Positions 23,479 through 36,452 of a DNA stretch of 64,000 nt are shown here, piece after piece. Source of the DNA: Monocercomonoides exilis (taxonomy: Eukaryota > Preaxostyla > Oxymonadida > Polymastigidae); assembly GCA_001643675.2 (NCBI GenBank), contig LSRY02000030.1:62001-126000 (forward strand). The letters are read 5' to 3'. A program made the translations under genes and the position numbers. The notes beneath the pieces are model-generated. The model saw only the letters and a list, made by a program, of their open reading frames with translations, ran no database searches and was not told where the DNA came from. Position 1 is the first letter of the stretch; each line of letters starts with the position of its first letter.

Positions 23479-23932
23479 ATATAAATATCAAAACAAACTT
23501 CAATCTCAGTTCATTTAGAAATATGAAACTTCTGTTGTATTTGATAAATGAGGCATAGCTGCAAGAAAGAAGAATGTAAATGGACTACTAAATTCATAAG
23601 CACACTGAAAGAACGAATAACAGATAAATACAGAAGTGGATTTATTGACAACAGAATTAAAAAAAAAAAATTATATTTGAGATTAATCGCTTATAATAAT
23701 TATTGAACAATAGAGGAAATTTTAAATTGAAGTTGAAACAAATTGAAGATTTCAAAACACATAAAAAAATTGAAGAAATATAGAAATACTAAGCAATAAC
23801 ACAAAACCTTCAAATCAGAGAGAGAAAATGCAAAACATAGCATTAAAAAATAAGGTTTTCAAATCTTAATTTCAATATCTTTTCCTTTCTTTCCTTTTCC
23901 TTTTCTTCTTTTTTTTAAAAAAAAAACATTTT
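23479..23932. other. Intergenic DNA downstream of the transposon and the DENN gene
   Basis: AT-rich, with no gene seen. The right end, CT-rich on the plus strand, is the 3' flank of the DENN gene. Confidence 0.5.
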
Positions 23933-26900
23933 TCATCTAACTTCCAAAGTTCTTCGATCCAACCCAACTCCAATCGCCAGCTTTGTCACTCTCAACGATA
24001 GCTCTGCTTTTTCCTCTGGCTTCCAAATTCTCTTCATCAGCTGCTGCTTCCTCTTCTTCCCCGAGCTGTTAATGCCCCAGTCTCTGTAGATCTTCATCCG
24101 CTCTGCTTCTCTAAGCACAAACTTCACACTTTTGTAGAACAGCTTCTTATCGCCGTGTCTTTGAGCATTCACAACTGCTTTCCTTTCTCTGTTGAAGAGA
24201 GACGAGTGAGAAGCAATTAAAGTTAAAAGAAGAATTGGAGGAGCATCGCGACGGAGAGAAGAAATGCGAGCAGAGGGATAGAGATTGATGAAGGGAGAAG
24301 GATGAGGCGAGGAAGAAGTGGATGGGTTTGCAGAACTGGAAGAAGAAGAAGAAGAAGAAGATGATGATGATGATGACGAAGAATCTAACGAAGAAGATAA
24401 AGATGAAGATGAAGATGAAGAAGAGGAAGCAGAAGCAGAAGCAGATGCAGAGGAAGAAGAAGAAGAAGCAGAATCAGACAGTACAGACGAATGATGTCTT
24501 CCCAGAGGAGAAGAATTAAAGGAAGAATGTGCAGCCAAAACCGATCTTTTCTCTGGTTTAATCGAAGCGAGCTTCACAAGAGAAGCAGTTGTGGTTGATG
24601 TTCTATGAAGACTCTTTGGACGCTCCTTCTGTTTATACAGCTTCATTGGATTGAGCAATGGATAAGGCAATAAGCTCTGATAATTCGCATCAAACTTAAA
24701 TCCTTTCACTTTCTTCATTGCTTTTTTGTTCTCTGTATTTTTCTTTTTCTTTTCTTTTTTCTTTCCTTTTCCTTTCTCTTTCCCCTTTTCTTTTTCTCTT
24801 CCATCTCCAATTTCCTTCTTTCTCCTTTCCCCTCCTTCTTCTCCTTCTTCTCCTTCTTTTCCTTCTTTTCCTTCTTTTCCTTCCTTCCCAAACGGATACA
24901 CCCCTTCCACATCTCCATTCCACTCCACGTATCTGTTCTCCCAGTACAATATCTCCGTCCTCACAATCATATTTGCACACTCTGGATATTTCTCCACCAT
25001 CTCCTGGCTGCAATACCCAGCTATCCTTCCCCTGTGCCTCCAGCTCACCCGGAACGCCTCCCACACCGCCAGAAGCCGCGGCCAGTAGCTCATTTGCAGC
25101 TCCTCTTTCACCCTCTTCGCAAACCTCTTCCTCTCCAAGTGGAGTCTGACCTGTGTCTGTGTCTTGATTATCAGCACACGTGTTGCCAGAAACTTTGTGC
25201 GTTCTTTGTGCATACGAGCAAGCGACTGCAGCAGAATCACTTTCTTCCGTGTCGCCAGGTACTTCTTCCTCGCCTGCCGCATCCTCACCAGCGACTGGAT
25301 CGTTATCACTTTCCTCCGCATCATCAGAAACTGCTTGCGCTGCTGATGCATTCGAACAATCGACTGTGCCAATATCACTTTCTTCCTCAGCGCTCTGTAT
25401 CTCCGCTTCTCGGCATACATTCGATATGCACTTTGGATGAGCACAGCTGCCACCCTTTGCTCTTCAGCCACTCTCTTCGCGATTTCTTCTTCGCTCTCTT
25501 TCAAATCAACTGCAGGAGTTGACAGAGATGATGCACCAGAAACAGAACTGTCTTCGTTTTTGGATGAAGAATCAGCACCAGAAAATTTGTCGCTTTCATC
25601 TTTTGAAGGAGAAAGAGAGAGTTTTGTGTTTTCTGCTTCTTTGGAAGAAGCATCGGATGCAGCGATGTCTTCTTGGAGCGCTGAAAATAGCTGAGAAAAC
25701 CACCTTTTCTCCACAGAGCTTTCGATGAGAGGAGGACAATAAGGGATAAATGAGCATAAGGTGGAAGAAGGTTTGTTGGTAGAAGAAGAAGGAGAAGGAG
25801 AAGTAGAAGAAGAAAAGGAAGGAGATAAAGAAGGAGTGGAAGGGCAGAGGCAGACAGAAGAAGGAATGCATGAATGATAATGAATAGATGGTACCTCGTG
25901 CGAGTGAGAAGAAGAAGAAGAAGACGTTGATGATGAGTGTGAATGCGAATGCGAAGAAGAAGTAGAGGAAGAAGACGAAGAGGAAGAAGAAGAAGAAGAA
26001 GAAGGAAAGAAAGGAGTTAACTGAAGCCATTGAGGATCCCAAAGGGTGGGGACAACACGTGGAGGGAGGATGTCGAGCAAGCGATGCTTTGGAAACTGAG
26101 GGAAATGTGGGTAGGCATCAGATGAGTGTTGCTGATGCTGTGTATTAAGACTATTATCATCATTATTGTTATTGTTGTCAGTTTTGTTGTTGCTAGTATT
26201 TTTGTTGTCACTATTATTATCTTCAGATCCCTCACTATTCTTCATATTCCCCTCTTCTTCTTCTTTTTCTTCTTCTTCCTTCTCCTTCCTCATCTCCTCC
26301 TCCATCGCCCTCTCCACCATCTCCATCTCCTCCCCCGTGCATCCAATGCTAAACAAAGACCAGCGAGGCGGAGGAGCCACAAATACCTCTCTACACTTCC
26401 ATGTCGCATCACACAAAAAGGGTGTCTTTCGCTTTGAGAAGGCAAGCGCTTTGCGGTTGTGTTTCGCATCGATAGCCTCATCAAGCACAAGAAAGGATGG
26501 GTTGATGGGGAGGATGGAGTCGAAGAGAGAGGAAGAAGAAGAAGAAGATGACGATGATGATCCTTTGTTTGATTCCTTATTAGAAACAGCATCGTTCTCA
26601 GCATAGAGAGAAAGAGAAAGAGAAAGAGAAGGCGGAAATGGATGGCACACACACCTCCTCTCCACAAACAGCTGAAAGAGCTGTGTCCGCACAAACAGCG
26701 ACAGAAACGGCATGTTTGCTTTGCCTTCGGACAGAAAATCGTCCAGTTTGATGAACAAGTCTGGCTCGTTGCTTTTCGCAGCAGTCGAAGGCGGGCGGAC
26801 GAGGAAATTGCGATACTTCTTCATCATCGAGGTGAACATGTTGAAGAATGCTAGGCGCACTTTCGTGAAGGAGAAAGGGGAGGAGGAAGAAAGAGAGGAA

Positions 26901-29681
26901 GAGGAGGAAGAGGAAGAGGAGGAAACGGAAGAGTTAGTGGATGATGGAGAAGGAGATGATAAAGCAGAATGAGGGAGGGTATGGAGAGGAGAAGCGGTGG
27001 GAATGACAAGAGGAGGAGAAGAAGAAGGAAATTCTGGTGGAGGAGAAGAAGAAGTAGCAACAGCAGATGCAAATGAAGAGGCAGAAGAAGCAGAAGGCAG
27101 ATAAGTTGGCGGAGGAGGAGGTGATGGTGACGAAGTTGTCATTATCATGTTCTTTTGAGGAGACAAAGCAGTCGAAGAAGAAGAAGAAGAATAAGAAGAA
27201 GAAGAAAAAGTCAAGCCATTGAATCCAGCAAAGCCCTGTGACACGACGCTGCAAGCGACAGAAGGGTTGGCGAAGGCAGCTTCAGAAGAAAGAGCAGAGA
27301 AAAGATGAGGAGGCAAAGAAAAAGAGCTTGTTGAGCCAGAAGAAGAAGAGGAGACGTGAGGAGGAGTGAAACAGGGGATGGCAAGGGATGTGGAGTATAA
27401 ATAGAAGAAAGGATTGAAAGCAAGGTCATTTTGTGAAAGAGGTTGGTTGAGGAAAGAGAAGGAGATGCCATCAAGACGAGTGAGAAGCTTTGTGTGAGAA
27501 GAAGAAGATGATGATGAAGATGAAGAAGAAGAAGAAGATGATGATGAAAAGGGAAGATTTTTGAGAGGAGTTGAATGAGAAGAAGAATTCTTTGGATCGA
27601 TGCCGAATGCCTTGTTGGGTGTGGTGGTGGTTGAGAATATGTCTGAAAGTGCATTGAAGAAAGGATTAGAAGAGGAAGAAGAGGAAGAAGAGGAAGAAGA
27701 AGAGAAGGAAGAAGAAGGAGAAGGAGAGTGCTGTTTGGAAGATGGACTGATGAGGCCTTTCAAAGATGCAAAAGTTGATGGAAACCAATCGTCAGCTATT
27801 GAAATAGCAGCATCAGAAGAAGAAGACTTCGAGTTTTTGTTCTCCTTCGGATACACATTCAATGCTGAGTTGCTTTCCAATGCCACTTTTCCAAAGGGGA
27901 AAAAAGCAGAATGATTCAACAGCCATCTTTTCAGGCTGTCTTTCTCTTTCTCTTTTGATCTCAAAGCAGAAAGCTCAGTGCGACGGAGGGAAGTGAATGA
28001 ATCAGACATTGCACTGGGTGAGAAAGAGAAGGCATGGGTAAGGAGAAAAGAGGAAGGAGAAGAGAAAGAAAGAGGCTGGGCGCAGAGGGAGAAGCAGCGG
28101 GGTAAAGAGGAAGAGACAGAGGAAGAGACGGAGAGGATGGAGGAAGAGGTTGATGAAGTGGTATGAGAAATAGAAAAGGAAGAAGTTGATGATGATGAAT
28201 ATGATGAATGTTGAAGTGAAGAAGAAGAAGAGGAGGAGGAGGAAGAAGAAGAACTGGAAGAAGAAGTTTGAGAAAGGATGGGTGTGGAGAAGAGTTGATC
28301 GATCTGCCGAATGATTGGATGAGAAGGAGAAAAGACATTTGCGTGTAGACTCTGAAAGAATTGTGTTGAGTTATTAAAAAGCACAAGAAGAAGAAGGAAG
28401 AATATGAAGAAATATCACATTGATAAATGAATTGTCAAAAAAGAATTTTGTTCGAAAAATCAATTTCAAAACAAAAAAATTCAATAAATTTCTTTAAATG
28501 CATTAAACTCTGATTCATTTCACATACAATCTGAGCCAGAAGCTTTTCTCTCAGCCTCTTTGGGAGCATCGGAATTTCGTCAAATGGATTCTTTGATTGT
28601 GCCGATCTTTTGACAACTCTGGGGAATGTGATCACATTCCTGTCAAGATCCACAATGATCGTCTCATTGGCGAAGGAGGCCTTGATCACCATCGACGAGT
28701 GCATCCCAACCACAAACGGGGTGGGCGCTTGAACCATGTCCACCAGAAAGGAAGGGAGAACAGGGATGAGCGTGTGCGGCCATTCAAAGGGAAAGATTAG
28801 ACTGAACAGGCAGTCGATGACAACGCTCAGGAGCCCCACCCGCGACGAGATCAGAACAATCTGCCGCTCCAACAGGATGCACCGAATAATGTCCACGATG
28901 TTCTGAGGAGATAGACAATAAAAAAGCACCCTGAGATCAAAGTCAAGAAGAGGAAGATCGTTTGGGCCTGGATGTGAGTAATGAAGAATCTTTTCCCCAA
29001 TTGCCACACGAACGCACATGCAACCAGGGCTTGGAGCTGGACACTCAAAAATGAGATTTTCTAGTGCTGAAATTATCATAGCTTTTGGAGAAGGGCATAA
29101 CATGAAAGAAGGTAAATTTGAAGATAAATTGTTTTCTGGCTTGCGAATGACAATACGAAATAATTCTCTCAAATATTTTTTGAAAAAAGAATAATACGGA
29201 TATTTTGTGATTAGACACATAGATTTCAAAATCCATAGTGGAGACAATTCTCCCTTCTTCATTTTAAAGTCTTTTTCAAAACCTTCCTGCTCTTCGGGTG
29301 TTGCAGGCTCGTGAAAAAGCACTATAAATAAATACATTCTTTTTCCATCTGCATCTGTCATAATATTTGAGAAATATTGAGGCTCTTTTTGAGTTTTTGA
29401 AAGAGAAAGTCCATTTGGAAAGCAAAACTGATGATTGAAAAGACAAATAAAAATGAAAAAAATAAAGAAACGATTATATTATTTCCAATGCAAACCATTG
29501 AGCATTCTTGGGGAAAGGGGTTGTTGTCATAATTGAACTCTGGAAAGCGAAAAACAACTGCGGGCTGAAAAAGAGCGTCAAACGGATTTGAAGGACGCGG
29601 CGCTCTTTTATCAAACAAATCTCGTGAAGGAGAAATTGTGCTCAAAGCAAAATAATCGACTATTCTCGAAGATATTGCCAT
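23933..29681 (-). CDS. DENN-domain Rab GEF-like protein with polyserine inserts and IQ motifs
   Basis: Exons 29496-29681, 28528-29427 and 23933-28351 (introns 68 and 176 nt, all phase 0) give 1834 residues. uDENN: FRFPEFNYDNNPFPQECSM joined across intron 1 to FCFPNGLSLSK and TDADGKRMYLF. cDENN: LPLLDFDLRVLFYCLSPQNI, LERQIVLISS, FPFEWPHTLIPVLPSFLVDM. dDENN, about 500 residues later: VRLAFFNMFTSMMKKYRNFL and FVRTQLFQLFVER. Polyserine separates cDENN from dDENN. About five IQ motifs follow at about 1333-1436 (VLIQSAYRMYAEKRRYR, ITIQSLVRMRQARKKY and others), likely calmodulin-like light-chain sites. A basic tail ends LDRRTLEVR. DENN proteins exchange nucleotide on Rab GTPases in membrane traffic. 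The DENN-IQ combination is unusual. The tract's opposite strand is full of spurious open frames. Confidence 0.9.
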
Positions 29682-29820
29682 TTGAGCCAATTTATATTTG
29701 TTGAAAAAAATTAGTCTATTTTTGATCTCAAATGAATTTGAACAAAACAATAAAAGATTATATATTTATATTATTAAAAATAAATAACAATACTTTCAAC
29801 GAAATGAAGTGTTTTAGCAT
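29682..29820. promoter_or_regulatory. 139-bp spacer between ITPK stop and DENN start
   Basis: Both genes are on the minus strand, so this short AT-rich spacer must hold the ITPK terminator and the DENN promoter. No specific motif was identified. Confidence 0.4.
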
Positions 29821-31260
29821 TTATTTTCTTTTCGCAATATGTTCGGAAAGCCTTCTACGAACATGCTTAACAATCAGTTCAGGGGCTTCATTTATTTGTT
29901 TAAAACTAGGGAAATAATTGACATCAACAAGATAAAATTGGTTCGGTGAAGTGCGATCCAGAAGAAGGTCAAATCCAAAGATTTGAATTCCCTAAAATAA
30001 AAAAAAAAATTAAAATTAAAAATAGAAATTTTTTAAAAATATGAATGAAAAATTTTCAAACAAGTCTCTGATATAATTCGTTTGCAACAGCTTGTAAAAG
30101 AGGAAGAGGCAAATTTTGAGGAGGCTTTTCTGATTGTGAAGCTTCGAAATCAACTTGATCATCGAAGACAAATGCTTTTAAAATCAAATTCGAATTAAAC
30201 ATTTCAATGTTTATAATATTCGAATGGCAATTAAAAAATTGTTTCATAAAAAAGGGGTGAAAACCAGCAGACCTTTTTCAGGCTTTTTCAAGGCTTCTGG
30301 TGGAAGAGATGGCTCTATTTTCTGAAACAGACCTTCTCCCCAAATGCAATAAATCTTAAATACATATGGAATATGATCAACAGCTTGCTGAAGAAGAATA
30401 GAATCTTCAAGCAAGCTTTTTGTAGAAGATGTTTCCGTGGAAGAAGATTTCGAATAAAATGAGTGAATGCTTTCGCGAAGCTGGTCAAATGAAGACACAA
30501 TCGCTAAACGATGAGAAAAATGTGATCCACAACTTTTCGCAGGCTTTATAACTTTGCAAACATTACAAAACAAAAATGAACTAATTAATCAACGTGTAAG
30601 TGTTTAATCAAAACTTAAAGGATATGTCAAATTTTCCTCATTGAGAAATGATTCAGATATTGATCCTTTGGAAGATGAAAAAACAGCGGATTTGGGGAAA
30701 GAAACAGTGATTTTATCTTGCTACAAAATGCAATAACAATTGTAATAAAATTTAAGGCTAGAGAAAAAAGAAAATATACCAATGAAGCTTGAAATGCAAC
30801 GCTAAAATCTCGAAGAATCTCATGAAGCATAATTCTATTAGCCATTGCTTCAACTTTTTGTGGTGGATCTATGGCAAGAATTTCTGCGTGATCCCTGAGA
30901 TATTTCTTTTCAACAAAAAAAACTGGTATTGGCATTACTTCTGAAATGCAGATTTTTCATACATGAAATGAATAAGCAGCCTCTGAAAGCCTAGGATCAT
31001 CGTCATTTATTTCTTTCGTAACTTTGTGCAAAACACAATCAAATGGTCCTTGATCTGGTATCGGCTTTAATAAATCTATCTCAGTCACTTCGGCAAATTG
31101 TCTGAAAAATGGACCAATTGTTATTCGCTACGATATGAAAAAATTAAAAATCTGAATAACAATATTACTTGATGCCCGAAATGACGTATTGATTCACCGA
31201 CCGTTTCTTAATGCTTGGCTCAAAATAAATTCCAACACGAGGAAAATGAGATTCACTCAT
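29821..31260 (-). CDS. ITPK1: Inositol-tetrakisphosphate 1-kinase (Ins(1,3,4)P3 5/6-kinase) family
   Basis: Seven exons: 31169-31260, 30963-31101, 30780-30905, 30615-30720, 30273-30551, 30062-30174, 29821-29991. They sum to 1026 nt, 341 residues, near the family's usual 320-410. Family landmarks in order: VGIYFEPSIKKR; PFDCVLHKVTKE; LAIDPPQKVEAMANR; LIIKPAKSCGSHFSHRLAIV (ATP-grasp lysine and glycine region, created by splicing intron 4); SILLQQAVDHIPYVFKIYCI (hinge and central strand); IQIFGFDLLLDR; FYLVDVNYFPSFK (Mg-binding D-x-N). These enzymes phosphorylate soluble inositol phosphates on the route to InsP5/InsP6. The introns are 57-98 nt, some with weak donors (GTTTTG, GTCTGC, GTTTGA) and AAG acceptors. 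Introns 2 and 5 are the least certain. Confidence 0.88.
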
Positions 31261-31326
31261 TTGTTAAACAAAAAAATGTTACAGAACAGATCGAAATTGT
31301 ATTTGTCCATTTTTGAAGCTTGGCGC
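31261..31326. promoter_or_regulatory. 66-bp divergent promoter, ITPK / beta-helix gene
   Basis: If the signal-peptide Met at 31327 is the start, only 66 bp separate the two initiator codons. Upstream in-frame codons of the plus-strand gene overlap ITPK exon 1, which argues for the 31327 start. Confidence 0.45.
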
Positions 31327-34323
31327 ATGAAAAGCTTCATTAATTTTATTTTTCTATTTTATCTTAGCTATCAATACGGAAGTTTCAGTAATGAAGCTGA
31401 ATCTGTTTTTGCTAACGTTTTTATGACAAAGAGTGAAAATGAATTGAATAGAAAACGTACTTTTCAGCAAATTCATTTATCAAACAACATTCTTGAAGCG
31501 AGACTTCATTGTTTTCGAGAGGCTAGCAATGCGCCATTTGCCATTGAAAAATGCAAAGAAATAGGAACTGAAATTCATTCAAACTTCATTGTTGAGAATA
31601 CAACGATTTTAGCGCATAAAATATTCTTCTCTTCAACAAATGAAAATTTTTTTATCAATTGTGATAGAAATTCTCATGTGATTTTAAATGATTTAACGTT
31701 GTCTCTAAAATCTCAAAATTGTATAATCTATTCTTCTGGAGCGATGGTTGCAATTGAAAATCTCGCAATGACATTCTCACAAAAATATAGTGTAACGTCA
31801 CCTTCTCTTATACATAATATTTTGCCTGACGGAAAACTTTCAATGAAGAATACATATTGTGAATCATTTGCTTCATATTTCAATTTTCCTTTTCTCGGAA
31901 ATGGGAATGATACCTCTCTTTTTCTATCAAATAATATATTTTACAACATTACAACAAAGAATACCAAAATTGAATCAACATCTCATCCTCACAAGGAATT
32001 GCCTCATCGTTCAATTGCTATCGATTGCTGCGTATTTCTAAATGTTGATTATCATTTAACTTCTGGCTTGCTACGTGGAGATAACACCTACAAAATGGTT
32101 GCTGATAACTCATCTTTTATAAAATGCACAAAGCTACATAGTACTCCTGAGAGTTATTATGATATTGAATGGAGTTTCACTTCAGATGAATTTGTTGCAT
32201 GCGAGCAGACTGAAGGAGATGGAGGCGCAATATGTTTCACAGGTGCAAAGTCAATACTAACCATGAGCAAAAGCTCACTCACGGACTGCAAAGCAACAGC
32301 AGACGGGGCCTGTGGAGGAGGAGTTTCTATGAGAGAAGGAAAGCTTGAGTTTTCATCTGTGAACATTACAAACTGTACTGCGGCTGGACACGGCGGATGT
32401 TTGTATTTGAATTCCAACAGCCAAAAGATTACATGCAATGATAGTAAATTTATAAGTGGAGCAGCGCTGAATGGGTGTGGAGGAGGGATTGTGATGATTG
32501 GAGATGATTTGGTTATTTATATGAAAGACTGCGAATGGAAAGAATGTGTTGCGATGATCGAGGGAAAAGAAGATGGAGGTGGAAGCAATGACGAGGCTAA
32601 AGAAGGTTCATTGGAAGAAAACTTGAATGAATCCTCTGAGTGCTTGAAAGAAATTAAATATAACCAATTGGACAGAAATTCATCATTAAAGCCAATACGT
32701 AAATTGAGCCATTCACGCAGTCCGCATCGAAATGAAGACTTGGAAAAAGGAAAAGGCGGGGGTTTTGTGCTTGAGTCTTCAGAAGCGCATATTTATAATT
32801 GCATTTTTGAGTCCTGTGCAACCAGCGTGAAGGGGGTGTCTCTTCACACCTTGTCCCAGTTCTCAACACTCACCCTCACTTACTGCAGGTTCGATGAATC
32901 TGCTTCAAAAAAGGCACTTTCTGACTACGTCCTGCTGATATCTGATTCTCACATCTCTATCTCATATTCAAACATCACATGCCCGGAAAACAAGAAATCC
33001 AACGGAGCTATCAAAACACTTGCAGACAATGGGGAAATGGATATTAATACAACTTCCTTCAACAGAGTGACTGTGACAAGCCCTTCGTCTGCAGTTGTGA
33101 TGAGATCGGGAGGCTATCTTACGCTGACCGAATGCACTTTTGATCATTGCACTGCAACGGGAAATGGGATTTTGTGTTCAGTGAGCAATCAAGAAGTGCA
33201 GGTGTCTATAACAGATACAGAGTTTATTTCATGCACTTCTGATGCAAATGGGAGATCGCTAATAACAATCATTAACGCTACTGTGCAGCTGAAGAGCGTC
33301 AAATTCAAGGACTGCTCGTCGGAGACTCAAAGCACTCTAGCTTTATCGCCAAGTGAACAGCCGATTGTTATGGAGAGTGTTACATTTGACACTTGCACAA
33401 GCCCCGTTCCTGTGCCTGCTGCTTTCTTGTTTGACAAAGGATCCGCAGAGATTTCCAAAAGCCAATTCATTTCATGCACTTCAAAGAGCGATACGTGCAT
33501 CTGCGCAACTGGAGAGCCAAAAGAGCTGACTGTTAGAGAAACAAACTTCTCTCATTGCCGGGCATCAGGAGGGAGCACATCATGTATAACACTTGTTGCT
33601 GGAACAGCTACTATTGACAGCTGCCGATTCGACGATTGCACAGCTTATCTTCATGCAGGAGCCATCTCGATAACGAAGACAGCATTGCTCAAGCTTTCAA
33701 ACTCGTATTTCACGAACTGTGCAGCTGAAGCTGGAGACGGAGGTGCTGTGCTGTTGGAGTCATCTCTTGCCGCTTCCAAGGATCCTCCTTCCAATGTGGT
33801 GGAGAAATGCAGCTTCGCAAAATGCAAATGCGTTGCAGATGGGTGCGGAATAGCAGCATTAGCAAAGAATGTGAAGCTGCTGCTGAGTGAGTGTATGTTT
33901 GACGAATGCACATCAACACCATCTTTCAGTGGAGCGCTTTATTATATTGGTGTTTATCTGTCTGTTGAACGCACTTGGTTTAAAGGATGCAGAACTGAGA
34001 CTGGAGGAGGCGGAGCTATTTACATTGACACTAAAAACTATTCTATTGTGCATTGTTCATTTGAAGATTGCCATGCAATAACAGGCGGTGCTGTCTCGTG
34101 TCATTTTCCTGTATCAAATGAAGGCAATGGAAGTAAAGGAAAGCATAATGATATTGCAATACAGCCTGTTTTTAAATACTGCTCATTTTTTAGAAATACA
34201 GGTTTGATTTATTTGTTGATTTTAGAAGTGTATTTTATTTATTTTTATTTAATCTTTTATCTTTTATGTTTTTTCGTTATTATTTCATAATTATTTGATT
34301 TCATCTTTTTAAACTCATATCAT

Positions 34324-34358
<35 letters not shown>

Positions 34359-36452
34359 TTAGCGTTTAATGGAGTCGATGTTTACGTTTATGTTCCTGGG
34401 TTTCTATATCCCGTGCCTTCGATGTTTCAGAGCTGCTGTTTTATTTCTTATGCCGAGACAATCGAGACAAGCAATAGCGAGAAATATGACATTCCATTCA
34501 CAGATACTCGTGCAAGTGTGGTTATAAAATCATATGGCAAAGATCATCTCTCATGTGGCACTGAAGAAGATCCTTGCTGTTCCATTACATTCGCCTCCGC
34601 TTTGGTTGCTGCGCAGGCGACACTGTATCTGAAGCAAGGGACTTACACCGAACATGGCATTTTATTCGAAAACACAGAGACTTCGATGTTTTACACAGAC
34701 ACTGAGAGGCAGCTTGTGAAATTGAATGCTGCAAATTCAATTGCGGGCATTCAATTGGAGCAAAGCAAAATTCTGATGGGAAACTTATCCATTGAATTGT
34801 TGGATATTCTCTTTTACGACAAGGCGCTTGTATTAATACATCATGATTCATCTTCATTCACTTTGTGCGATTCAGAGATCAGCTCTGTCCCGAACGAGTT
34901 CATATGTAGCCATCTTTTTGTGGTGAGCTCAGGGAATCTTCTTCTTTCGCGCGTGAATATGGACAACTTCCGGATGTCGAGACATGGCATTGTGCAACAA
35001 ACAGGAAGCAGCCATGTTCGGCTTTTTGCTTGCTCTTTCAACGACATCGAACGGGCGTATCTTCCTGGGGCGGTTGTGAGAGTTGTCACTGCAATTAATC
35101 CAGTGTTGGAAGTGGAATACTGCACATTTGACGATATTCACGCCATTAGGGGAAATGCTGCTGGAATAAGCTTTTCTGCATCTTGTGGATTGCTTGTATT
35201 AAATCATTCATCATTCACGAAATGTGTTGTGGACGATGGATGCTCTGCATGCCTTGAAGTTAATCAAGGTTCAGATGAATCAGTAACTACAACAAACAGA
35301 CTTATTGCAATGAATACAACCTTGCAAATGCCAACTATTGGTGCTGGGCAATTAATCTCCCTCTGCTCAATTAAGCATTGTGTCAGCTCGTTCTTGCATT
35401 GCTCGTTCATTTATGGAGTTATAATATCTGATGCAATGCTTTATTCTTCCAATGATGGTTTTGGTTTTGATAAATCGCATTTCTTTGCAGAAAATCAATC
35501 GATTTTAAATAAAGAAAGAGAATTTTATTTTGATGAATATGAATCTGATGTTGATAATTCTTTTACACTTCCTTCAATGGAACAGATCGTTCGTCGTCAA
35601 TCCAATGGTGCATGTGACTGGGGCAGAGTTGGGTTGTCTCTCGAAAATGTTGACACTTCATTTGAGCAATGTGAATTTATATATGGAAACGGAGCAGCAT
35701 TTGAAGCTGAAGGAGGATCAGTCAGGATGAACTGGTGTAAGTTCATCACGTCAGATACTGCTTGCGCTCTCTCTCAAACTGCTCATAGAAATGTGAAGGT
35801 GAATCAAAGCAGTCTGATATTCTCAAACTGTGTGGTGCAAGACGCACAGAAAGGCGTAAGCAAAAATTTGACAAGTGAATTAATTCGACATGAAGGTGGA
35901 TCTATCATTGAAGATGACCTGAGCAAAACAGAAGAAATGGCATATCCGCCTGAGCTGAGCAAAGTGCATGCAGAACGCAGACGGAAAGAAGACAACGTGA
36001 ACATCACTTTAGTGGGGAGCCATCTGGCTCCTTGTTCAATTGTGATTGAATTGGCTTCGCTGAGTGACGAGAGTAGAACGTTGAGGCTGAAAAATGTTGT
36101 GTGTTCTCAAAACAATCGCACGCAGATATCAGTTCCTTCCAATGACATCAAAGCGGCTGTTGATAGCTCAGAAAATTTCAAAGTGCGAGTGATAGTTGAA
36201 AATTACTATGCTTCTGGCTTCATTCAGGCGAAGGTGACTCTACCCCCGTCACTTTCGACTGAAGCAATAATTGGAATAGTTATTGGTTGTCTTGTATTAA
36301 CAAGTGCCATTGTGGGGATATGTTTGCTTTGTATTTTGAAAAAGAAAAAGCAAAAAAAGGACAAAAGATTGCAGAGTGATAGCAATGAGATGGAAAGATT
36401 ATCTAGAACTAACAATAACAGTGAAGGAAAATATTACAAAATGGCATCTTGA
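31327..36452 (+). CDS. Cys-rich beta-helix type I membrane protein (complete)
   Basis: Exons 31327-34201 and 34363-36452 (phase-1 intron of 161 nt containing a TTTA repeat) give 1654 residues. I chose the ATG at 31327 because it opens a signal peptide (MKSFINFIFLFYLSYQYG). The body repeats short beta strands with C-x-F-x-x-C pairs and GGGG/GGA-I/V turns, as in right-handed parallel beta-helix proteins. A module boundary falls at the splice site: the joined codons give AFNGVDVYVYV, followed by SCGTEEDPCCSITFASAL, the same D-V-Y and C-G-x(4)-P-C motifs as the gene at 1-8419. Near the end lies one membrane helix (IIGIVIGCLVLTSAIVGICL, about 1593-1615) with a KKKKQKKDKR stop-transfer and a short cytosolic tail. 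It is probably a cell-surface protein; its ligand is unknown. It is 5'-AT-rich and 3'-GC-richer. Confidence 0.88.
34322..34361 (+). repeat. (TTTA)n microsatellite inside the intron
   Basis: About nine TTTA units end immediately at the 3' splice site (ATTAG) of the beta-helix gene. The tract supplies the T-rich stretch before the acceptor. Confidence 0.85.

Noticed and set aside
24322-28166. Plus-strand Lys- and Glu-rich frames across the DENN gene
   Set aside because: They are the antisense of polyserine and other low-complexity tracts of the DENN coding strand, which has domains and correct splice phases.
30175-30247. A possible extra ITPK exon containing FFNCH, similar to a FFNSH motif I recall in human ITPK1
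   Set aside because: No AG acceptor precedes it in a usable phase, whereas splicing 30175-30272 out keeps phase and joins the flanking blocks.
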